A stretch of 64,000 nt of DNA, from positions 2,500,981 through 2,564,980 of the forward strand of contig OZ036017.1 of the NCBI GenBank assembly GCA_964035015.1. Reading direction: 5' to 3'. Made by a program: the position numbers and the translations under genes. Of the stretch, positions 34,379 to 43,491 are shown piece by piece. How positions within the stretch are numbered: position 1 is the first letter of the stretch; the number at the start of each line of letters is the position of its first letter. This DNA comes from Corallium rubrum (taxonomy: Eukaryota > Cnidaria > Anthozoa > Scleralcyonacea > Coralliidae). The notes under the pieces are model-generated. The model made no database searches, had not been told where the DNA came from, and saw nothing but the letters and a program-made list of their open reading frames with translations.

Positions 34379-35379
34379 AGAAATACATGAACGCAACAGC
34401 CCCTCGCCCGCTTTATATGTATTTTTTAACCCCACTCTCCCCTCCCCTAATTTCTGTTTTTTATTGTATTAATGGCACACAGATCAAAAAAACATCCAGA
34501 AAATTAGTTAGCAAGGTTCATCTGTAGTCATGTATTGACACACCGAAAGAACATGCAATGTCAATATTAAAAAAAACCAACGAGATGAACCAAATGACAA
34601 ATTTTCATTCAAAAATATATATAAACGGTGGCCAAGTTCAAAAGACAATGTCAACGTGCTAGCGTTGAAAGACAATTCTGGACAATATGTTATTTATATT
34701 AATTTTCATTTTCATTTTCAAGATTTCTTCCGTTTTAACTTGGCTAAACTGGTAAATACGAATCTCCTACCGTTAAACTTTCCTCTGCTTTTGTCACCAC
34801 AAACACTGCCAATTCAGTCTAGTTTTTTCGGATTGTTTTTCTCGTTCGCGGTTTCTTACTGTTTTCATTGTTGACACATTAAAATATGACAAGGCATCAT
34901 TCAGTTCTCTTCATGATCTAAAAACCCGTTTGTTTCAAAATTTCTTCATTGTTCCCTCTCGAGTTATGTAGAATACACCAGAGCAAAAATCTTTACCGGC
35001 TTTCAACAGTTTCAGCCAGGACACATCCTTCTTTCAGTAACATTTCGGTCTGCATCGTTTTCGGCCTTTATCGTATTAATTTTTAGGCTTTTTCCAGTGG
35101 TTTTAAGTCGTATTTATTGTTGTCTTTTTCTCGCTGCCACATCTCTTGTTAGCCTTCTTTCTTTGGTCTTTTTTCATAGTAATATTAATGTACATTTTAG
35201 CTGAAACCATTTTTTTCTGGCAAAGATTTCTTTCGTCATGATCGTTGAAAAACTGTTTCGTAATCCAACCGAACTTATAAATTTTAATTTGCTGACGTAA
35301 ATTTAAATAATTTGAATAATTTAACAAGTTAGTTACCAGTACCCTGCTATTCGAACTGCGCAAGTTGTGGATTTGATAA
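34379..35379 (+). repeat. tandem duplication, unit B
   Basis: Close copy of unit A over its full length, with small deletions. The junction lies at GATAATAGAAATACATGAAC. High similarity suggests a fairly recent unequal exchange or replication slip within the dispersed repeat. Confidence 0.85.
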
Positions 35380-35705
35380 CATATTTATAAAATAAGGTGC
35401 CCTCTACGCACGCTCTGATTGGCTGGGCTCCGTGCATTTATAAGAGAACATAGATCATGAATGACGTAGAATGGCGTAGAATGGCGTCAGCTGGCCGGAA
35501 AAGCCCGCCAAATTCCTAAACTACCTCACTTTTAGTTTGATTTTTCCTCTTCTTATTTTATAAAACAAATAAAACATATCGCTCCTGTGCATATGTACTC
35601 TTATAAAGGTACATTTACTCAACTTCCTTCGTGTTCAAATGACGTCAAACGTGCCTTTATAAGAGTACATATGCACGGAGCTTTATGTTTTATTTGTTAA
35701 ATACA
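35380..35705. repeat. hairpin element with AACAAATAAAACAT ends
   Basis: AACAAATAAAACATATCGCTCC near 35565 is mirrored by GGAGCTTTATGTTTTATTTG near 35677, with GTGCATATGTACTCTTATAA inside each arm. Related in design to the hairpins at 10.1, 38.2 and 48.1 kb. Confidence 0.65.
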
Positions 35706-35734
35706 AACAGGTTTCAGAATTGCTTTCAGCTTTT

Positions 35735-35935
35735 CATCTCGCGTGTAAAGTGGACTCCACGCACGTCGAGATTAGAAGCCTCACCGGGCTCCGGGCCTTC
35801 GGCCCTCCGCCCGGGCTCGGGGATAAACATCTCGCAGAATTTCTTTCCCACTTGCGTGTAATTTAGCGTGTACTACACGCGTGTAAAATGGACTCCACGC
35901 GTGTCGAGATTAGCACCTTCACCGGGCCACAGAAT
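35735..35935 (+). repeat. GC-rich dispersed repeat ends (two copies)
   Basis: 35745-35825 and 35880-35930 both carry TGGACTCCACGC(A/G)(C/T)GTCGAGATTAG. The first includes the hairpin GGGCCTTCGGCCC. Same block as 13.2 kb and 32.7 kb. Confidence 0.7.
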
Positions 35936-36239
35936 AAGGATCAACCAGAAGTCCAACTCTCTGTCGGCACCTTTGATGTAAGCGTCCTCGGAAAATGTCG
36001 GCCTCGCGATCCCGGCGCCATTTTGAAAGTAAGTGCACCCGGGAAATTAGCCCTCTCGTCCTTGCGACCCTCGGGCTCCTGTATTCAATTACTCTTGGCC
36101 TTGGTGTGACTTTTAATTAACTTTATATTGTTCTCTCTATATATAAATAATATTTAGTTAAGTAAATAAGTAATTTACTTTAGAAAACGTTTCGTTGGAG
36201 ATGAAATTCTTTGACCACGAGGTTATTAAAACTTCAGTA

Positions 36240-37160
36240 CGCGGATACTACGGTAATAGTCCGTGGCAAAAAAGTCCTGTACTCACGAAGCGGGTTTTAC
36301 ATTTCTCGATTTTGCCGACACATTTGTTTATAGAAAAAGATGGCTAAAATTTTCGGAACTACGCATTGTTGAAATACATCGGGTACGTATATTGTTAGAA
36401 ATTTTATAAGCTTTCATTCGGTATATAGTTCAAATTTTAGTGTTACCTGTAACGTTTTAAAATGTTCAAAATGTTCTCACCATTGCTCGTAAAATAAGAA
36501 TTATATAATGGGAAATGGACTCCTCACAAGTGTTATAGAATTTTGGATTTTGTTTTTAAATACTAAACGCACAGCCATGAACAAGATGTTAAACAAAGGG
36601 TACTGTCAAGTGCTATTCATGTCAGAACTTTTAATTTTCTTGCTGGGAAGTATTTTAAAATATGAAAAAAAAACCATTATTATTTTGACGTGGACCGTCT
36701 GATATGGATGAATTTCTTAAGTTTGTTTTGCCTTTTGTTGTTTTGGTGTTTGCTACAACCTCAGAAAGACTTCTGGCATGGACCTAAGATATTTCTTGAA
36801 CAGAAGCTAATTCAAATATGAAAGGAGTGGAAAAGTTTGCAGATTTCTAGTTGAAGTTGAAAACGTTTTTGGTGCAAATTAGTGATCATACCTTTTGAAT
36901 ATATGAAAAAATATTAAAACTTTTATGGTCAATGATCAGAACATTTTGAACATTTTAAAAAGTTACAGGTAACACTATGATTTGAACTATATACCGAATG
37001 AAAGCTTATAAAATTTCTAACAACATACGTACCCGATGTATTTCAACAATGCGTAGTTCCGTAAATTTTAGCCATCTTCTTCTATAAACAAATGTGTCGG
37101 CATTAATCGAGAAATGTAAAACCCTCTTCGTGAGTACAGGTCTGACCGCAGAATAGTAGA
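36240..37160. mobile_element. long-TIR foldback element
   Basis: Inverted arms of about 200 bp: 36245-36480 and 36937-37155 share CTGTACTCACGAAG, TTCTCGATT, CGGTATATAGTTCAAA and GTTACCTGTAAC. The roughly 450-bp interior has no gene. Target duplication not identified. Confidence 0.8.
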
Positions 37161-38145
37161 TACACCAGAAGTCTGATTCTTGTGAAAGTACTAAAATATT
37201 CTATAATCTGGTGTCTAAGTGTCACTCAATTGTACATTTTGATAAATTGTTGAAAAGCTATTGTGAGCTGTTGGGAAACTTAAAGCCTTGAATATGTTGA
37301 AAGCCTTGAAATGAAGAAATATATCTGCTGAAACAACAATACTAAGTATTATAATATAGCTACTAATGGTATATGAGCTATCTTGCAATCTGATTGGCTG
37401 CATTACTAACTGTATATCAGCTCATATACAGCGGGTAGTGAAAATCAAAATGGCGGCGTAGTTTTCTTAAACTATTGCAGATGAAACTGGCTGGTTTTTT
37501 CAACGTATAGCTCAGAAAAACTTGAGCTAAGAAGGAGAAACTAACATTTAACACAAAATACACAACCCAAATGCACAATTTACAAAGATAAGATGGTAAA
37601 TCCACTTTAAAAACCGTCTTAAGAGTTTACAAAACCCGTTATAAAATTCAGGTTGACAATAATGTTTTGTCAGACAAACTAAAATCCACAAGAGTTGAAC
37701 TAACAACACATATTTATGAGTGCAACCATTATTATTACTCAGCAAAGTGGGTTCTTGAAGTAATAAATCATTATGGATAAAAACTGTGTTATTCTTTCAG
37801 GTTAGAATATTGAAAAACAACGCGTAATTTTCGCTATTAATTATACTTTTAGCTTCTTTGTCCATTTAAAAAGCCAAAGATTCACAACCACGACAGATTA
37901 AGAAATAAATCACCCACCTTTTGACACTTCAAAGCTGTTTTTATTCTTCATTCAATCTTTTCAACGTATTTTTTGGCTCTGAGAGAAAATTCTGAAGCTG
38001 TTTTCAACTCAGCAAGAAACTTGAAAACATAAACTACAATACGCATGACGGAAGCTCATATGTGGCGGATATTCAATTAATATGATTTATTGCAATAAAT
38101 CAACAATTTTGCATTAATTATCATAATATATTTTGCTATATTATA
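37161..38145. other. gene-less stretch
   Basis: An imperfect palindrome around TATATGAGCT...AGCTCATATA lies near 37365-37432. No coding sequence is supported. Confidence 0.45.
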
Positions 38146-38149
38146 AAAC

Positions 38150-38262
38150 AATTATACCATTCGCTCTCGTCGTATATGAACTCATAGCCAACTCGGCGAA
38201 GCGCCTCGTTGGCTATGAACTCATATACGACTCGAGCTCATGGTATAATTGTTAATTATACT
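38150..38262. repeat. hairpin element with AACAATTATACCAT ends
   Basis: AACAATTATACCAT...ATGGTATAATTGTT ends and an internal pair CGTATATGAACTCATAGCCA / GGCTATGAACTCATATACG around a small loop GGCGAAGCGCC. Confidence 0.8.
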
Positions 38263-38394
38263 GTCTTACTTAAAATACTAGCAGAATAACAAAATGTTAG
38301 TGATATGCATAACACTTGGATGCCACTGACAGCAAATTTATGACAGGTAAAATGTTGTTTTGGAACACAGTGTTGATGATCTGGGGGATTAATT

Positions 38395-38545
38395 CTTTGA
38401 AAGTTTCATAGTGATAATGTAATATAGATTATTTTTGTGGAAATGCCAAGTAAAATATTTATTTGCTAAGCTTAGACCTGAGTCAACAGGCCGAAAGCTT
38501 AGCAAATAAATATTTTACATGGTGTTTCCACAAAAATAATCTATA
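38395..38545. mobile_element. solo inverted pair of PLE-A-type terminal repeats
   Basis: GTGGAAATGCCAAGTAAAAT and its inverse flank TTGCTAAGCTTAGACCTGAG ... CAGGCCGAAAGCTTAGC, which are the stem II/GAAA half of the PLE-A hammerhead. The CTGATGA half has been lost, so this is a collapsed terminal-repeat pair without body. Confidence 0.65.
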
Positions 38546-39064
38546 TGATCTAGGGTGAGTTGTAAAAAGTCGAGATAAAGAACAGCACTAACCATGCTTT
38601 GAAAACCTAATATAAAATTTTATCCACTGAATACATGTAGTTATGTTTGTGATAGTGCTGTTCAGTGGATAAAAGTTAAATTGGGTTGTTCAAAGCACCA
38701 CTATAATGGTTCTCTAGCTAGGATTTAGCCACCAGATTAGCTATCCGGGCTTCGTATAAAAATATGAATTTTACAAGTTCACTTCATGTAAAACTTTGGG
38801 GCATGTTTATAATACTAATATATGCTATGCCATATATTAATATACGGAAACAGCCAGTAAAGATGTATGTATAGTATGTGCCATGTTCAAATTAGCAACA
38901 CATGTATAAAATGATTTAAAATATCTCATTTTTTGTGTCTGTGCTTTTCACACATTTTCGTGCATTGCTTCTTAAGTCTATATCTCTCTGGGCTTAATAG
39001 CGGTAGTCACATGTGCGCATTGCGTGCCTATTTTTAGGCTTTAGGGTATCTGAAATGGAACATA

Positions 39065-39760
39065 CATGTACATGGTTCCAATCCTATCTTACCGCTCGAC
39101 GTCAACAATGTTTTGTAAACGGTTTTCTCTTCGCAAAATGAACCAATATGCGGGATCCCCTCAGGATTCAATACTTGGCCCTTTACTCTTTTTAATATAC
39201 ATATATAAATGATCTACCTAACTGTCTAAAATCTACTACCCCTTGTTTATACGCTGATGATACTCAAGTTTTTGCCTCCTCTCTTGATGCTGTGGAGGTT
39301 ATTAATAATTTAAATTCTGACCTAAATAATATAATATAATATAGTAATAATATAAATAATATAAGATAATAATACTATTTACAGTTAACTGTAAATAATC
39401 TCCAGTCCCATTCCTCAAAAACAAAATTCATGATTATAGGATCAGCGCATAATCTGAAAACTAAAACTGGCGATATACCACTATCACCATAGATAATAAT
39501 ACTATCTCGCATATTAACTCTCAGAAATGTCTGGGTGTTGATATCGATGAACGGCTTACTTTCGATATTCATATTGAAAATTTATGTAAAAAGGTGTGTT
39601 CTGGTATAGGCGCCCCAAGGAGAATTAAACATTTTGTCCCAAGGTATTCCCTTGCAACACTTTATAAATCATTAATCCAGCCTTATTTTGATTGGGTGGT
39701 CCCACATGGCCAGGATCAGCCATTGCGGAAATTAAACAATAGTGTAATGTCACTTAAGTC
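39065..39760 (+). pseudogene. LINE reverse transcriptase fragment
   Basis: Contains FQSYLTARRQQCFVNG, then after a stop YINDLPNCLKSTTPCLYADD TQVFAS with the catalytic YADD box (about 39250), and later fragments of the thumb and C-terminal region (KCLGVDI-like). It is a jockey/CR1-type non-LTR RT, about 220 residues, broken by several frameshifts and AT expansions (39330-39370). Confidence 0.8.
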
Positions 39761-39849
39761 AGTAGTCTGATTTTAGCCAAATGGGACCACCCGTTGGGTG
39801 CGATTAGCCTCTTATAAGTGTATAATTACCATAAGTAATATTGGCATTT

Positions 39850-40130
39850 CACTCGATTACATAGCATGTTCTAAGGATTTTGGATGAAGGAAAATGCGAG
39901 GGACAAGTTGCGAAAAATGCAATTATATACTGAACTCGCGATCAAGCTCTCGGCAACGCCCTCCGTGGCTCAGTAGTCAGAGCATTGCACTAGAATCGCA
40001 AGGTCGTGGGTTCATTTCCTGCCGGAAGGCCTGTGTAGTTGCATTTTTCGCAACTTGTCCCGGTTTGGTCTTAAAATGTATATATTCTACACTCGAATTT
40101 TCCTTCATCCAAAATCCTTAGAACATGCTA
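39850..40130. mobile_element. MITE with TAGCATGTTCTAAGGATTTT ends
   Basis: TAGCATGTTCTAAGGATTTT near 39861 is mirrored near 40110, with CGCAACTTGTCCC / GGGACAAGTTGCG as inner arms. TATAATTACCATA lies on both outer sides (39820 and 40130). A tRNA-like sequence occupies the loop. Confidence 0.75.
39958..40032 (+). ncRNA. tRNA-like sequence (SINE head) inside a MITE
   Basis: CGTGGCTCAGTAGTCAGAGC is a good A-box with a GCTC/GAGC D-stem. TTGCA...CGCAA makes an anticodon stem around a CTAGAAT loop (AGA if read as an anticodon), and GTGGGTTCATTTCCTGC makes a T-arm. Acceptor strands CCCTCCG/CGGAAGG pair with one mismatch. Several mismatches argue for a tRNA-derived repeat rather than a working tRNA gene. 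Confidence 0.5.
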
Positions 40131-40194
40131 TATAATTACCATAGCAAGTTGTGCAAACGTCGTTTCCGGTTTCGTAAGTTTTCTATCCAGTTCC

Positions 40195-40300
40195 CCTTCC
40201 ATTATCTATGATTCGGGTAGTAGCGCTGATTGGTTACTTTGTAATCGATCATACGATAATTAATTCAAAACTCGGCTCGACCAAGATCAGTAGTATAGTT
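40195..40300 (+). repeat. extra copy of the foldback arm segment
   Basis: GATTCGGGTAGTAGCGCTGA and the following TTGGTTACTTTGTA are repeated at 40512 (same orientation) and near 40975 (inverted). Confidence 0.7.
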
Positions 40301-40411
40301 TACTATATGGCACTTTTTATTACAAAATCAATCTTGTATTTCTTGGTCTTATTAGGATTTTTTGTTTGTTTCCAATCGTAGGGTGTCAACAATTTTCGTA
40401 ATGTCCTAGCG

Positions 40412-41079
40412 CTAGCCTGAGTAAACAGCCGCCTCTTCTCGCTCGCCCCTGGCGGAAGAGATGTCTGAGCAACGAGCCAAGAAATTCCATACTGAAGACG
40501 TAAATCTACCAAGATTCGGGTAGTAGCGCTGATTGGTTACTTTGTACGACCAAGATCAACTCCAACATCATTCCTGTCTGAAATAACAAAGTTAAAGCTT
40601 AGTTTTTGCCAACAAAGAAAGATAGATAGATAGATACTTTTGCTAAAGCGAGTTAGAGTTGCAATAACCAGCAACATTTCCCATCGAAATTGAACGATTT
40701 TGCCAGACATCAAGCGCCACTTCCTGTCGAGACTGCAAACTGTCGTATTTTGCTTGAATGAAATATGAAACCTGCGTTGCTACGTTACGATGGGAAATGT
40801 TGCTGGTTATTGCAACTCAACAGCAAAAGTATCTATCTATCTTTCTTTGTTGGCAAAAACTAAGTTTTAACTTTGTTATTTCGGACAGGAATAATGTTGG
40901 AGTTGATCTTGGTCGAGCCGAGTTTTGAATTAATTATCGTATGATTACAAAGTAACCAATCAGCGCTACTACCCGAATCTCGAGATTTACGTCATCAGTA
41001 TGGAATTTCTTGGCTCGTTGCTCAGACGTCTCTTCCGCGAGGGGCGAGCGAGAAGAGGCGGCTGTTTACTCAGGCTAGG
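40412..41079. mobile_element. foldback element with about 290-bp inverted arms
   Basis: Left arm 40412-40690 starts TAGCCTGAGTAAACAGCCGC; right arm 40785-41079 ends with its complement. Both contain CAAAGAAAGATAGATAGAT-type sequence and the GCTACTACCCGAATC segment. The loop is only about 95 bp. No target duplication seen. Confidence 0.85.
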
Positions 41080-41631
41080 AGGGGGGAGGACTATCGTATT
41101 CGTAGATGTTTAGGCAATTTGAAAAATACATGTACGGATTGCAAGGCTAGCGCTATGGAGGACGACTAAGAAGAGCTCAATGTATACATTGAGGCAATTC
41201 ATGGTAAGTATCCATGCTTAACGACTTGTATTGCGCATATTTTCCTTATCTCAAGACCAAGTGTTTTTGTTTCACTGTGTTATTAAATCTTGAAATCATG
41301 CAAATTCCTTTCATCGGTACCGTAAACTTCTATAATTTAAGTTTCTTTGTATATACTGTATTTTATTCCAAGGACACCTTTGGTGGGTGGATAATGTGGA
41401 TAAAAGTGCGTGGATAATGCGTTGAGAGATTTGATTGGCTGTCGCAAAACTTCGGACATCCAAAACTTCGGACAAACATTGGACATTAGTCAATCAGATT
41501 TGTCAAAAAGAAAGATCACGTGATCCATCCACTTCATGCGGAAAGGTCTATTATAAGCTTATAAACGGATCGGAGAGCTGATAATCGCCCCCGTTATAGC
41601 CTCCTTTCCAGACGTTCTTCTGAGTTATGGC

Positions 41632-42495
41632 TAGCCTGTGTACAGCCGCTCTCCCGTGAGAAGAAAATTTTGGGGAGAGAGCGTCTGTGAGTTCGAGGCG
41701 ATAATCGTGTTTCAGGTCACGTGGATTTTAAGTAAATTATAATAATTATTGAATAACTTCATAATACTTTCAAAGTTTCTTTATTATATGTCGTGAAGAA
41801 ACTAACAAATTAAAAACTGTATTTGATCAAAAAGACGTGTGTGCGAGAACGAGAGTCTTTGAACAGCGTATTTACTATAAACCAAAGGTCAGACTTCACG
41901 ACCACGGTCAAGTACAATTTCATGTGTGTGGCTTCAAAAACATAGCGTTTTGTCCACACTGTCCGATTGACTGACTGTATCACATTCATAAATGTCGTTG
42001 TATGTTTTAATTCCAGTATCACAATTGTCAATTCAGATGTGCCATGATTAATAATAACAACCAACTCCTATAAATGTCGAAAATTAGGTATTTTTAAATC
42101 GTAGTCTTACCGACGATAGATTGTCCGTTGGAAATACTATTTCAGTTATACAATCAATCTGAATCTGTAATATTTGAAGTTGCTTGGTTTCAGTATCAGC
42201 GGCTGCCATAAATTACGGGTAATCAGAAGATAATTTGAAGAATCGAACGAGATACGGCAGTTGTTTACTTCGCTCGTATGTTCGTTGAATCTTCGTTCAA
42301 CCAAATTATAATTTATGCCATCAGCAGCCAATTAAAACTTGTATAATACAATAAGACTGTGTAAGGGCCAATCAGATATGGTTCCACGAATCCGTGGAAT
42401 ATCCATGTGACCTGGAACACGATTATCGCCTCGAACTCACAGACGCTCTCTCCCTAAAATTTTCTTCTCACGGGAGAGCGGCTGTACACAGGCTA
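41632..42495. mobile_element. TIR element with 9-bp target duplication (Mutator-like)
   Basis: Terminal repeats start TAGCCTGTGTACAGCCGCTC and continue through GTGAGAAGAAAATTTT to CGAGGCGATAATCGTG, about 100 bp each. The 9-bp word AGTTATGGC lies at 41623-41631 and again at 42496-42504. A perfect 9-bp duplication fits Mutator-like elements. The interior has no transposase. The first seven bases TAGCCTG are shared with the foldback at 40.4 kb. Confidence 0.85.
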
Positions 42496-42514
42496 AGTTA
42501 TGGCTCGCTTAAGC

Positions 42515-42608
42515 CGGTTTTCCACTAGGCGGAATTTCGAATTAGTTCTACCCGAGAAATCACAAGACAAAGAAAATTTCCACTAAGCGCGCAAAATTCC
42601 GCCTAGTG
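42515..42608. repeat. short hairpin with CCACTAGGCGGAATTT ends
   Basis: TTTTCCACTAGGCGGAATTT is mirrored by AAATTCCGCCTAGTG about 70 bp on. Small MITE. Confidence 0.7.
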
Positions 42609-42975
42609 CACAGCCAACATCATGGAGAATTTTGTAAATAAATCAGATTGAAACTTTGTGTACACGTGTGTGTGTGATGCATGGCTAAAACAAAACCACA
42701 TTTAATAGTCAATCTTGATTGTTGTTATAGAGACGGAACTTAAATTGGAAGAGTCTACAATTTCGGATCAAAAAGACACCATATGCTGGTTCATGGAAAA
42801 TTTTCTTGATCCCGAACTTTACCTTCTTAAGGAAGAAGTATGCCAAAAACTGGAAAGGTAACGTCATTTCTGTCCCATAAGTATCATCGGCGCCGCTCTG
42901 TTGTTGAGTTGTAACGGCAGAAGTCACGTGCAGACAGTAGATAATTATATAATTATAGTGGGTGTTGTTGTTTTT

Positions 42976-43472
42976 ACTCTACTCTACTCTACTCTACTCT
43001 ACTCTACTCTACTCTACTCTACTCTACTCTACTCTACTCTACTCTACTCTACTCTACTCTACTCTACTCTACTCTACTCTACTCTACTCTACTCTACTCT
43101 ACTCTACTCTACTCTACTCTACTCTACTCTACTCTACTCTACTCTACTCTACTCTACTCTACTCTACTCTACTCTACTCTACTCTACTCTACTCTACTCT
43201 ACTCTACTCTACTCTACTCTACTCTACTCTACTCTACTCTACTCTACTCTACTCTACTCTACTCTACTCTACTCTACTCTACCTACTCTACTCTACTCTA
43301 CTCTACTCTACTCTACTCTACTCTACTCTACTCTACTCTACTCTACTCTACTCTACTACTCTACTCTACTCTACTCTACTCTACTCTACTCTACTCTCTA
43401 CTCTACTCTACTCTACTCTACTCTACTCTACTCTACTCTACTCTACTCTACTCTACTCTACTCTACTCTACC
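42976..43472. repeat. (CTCTA)n pentanucleotide microsatellite
   Basis: Roughly 100 copies of CTCTA with a few 1-3-base slips. It has no stop in several frames, which creates a false Thr/Leu/Tyr/Ser protein. It lies just before a splice acceptor and so is probably intronic. Confidence 0.97.
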
Positions 43473-43491
43473 TTTGTTATTTCATCCATAG

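Noticed and set aside
42901-43491. Thr/Leu/Tyr/Ser repeat protein over the CTCTA array, and its apparent fusion to the protease-like gene
   Set aside because: The array is a microsatellite and is followed by a good splice acceptor, so it is taken as intron, not coding.
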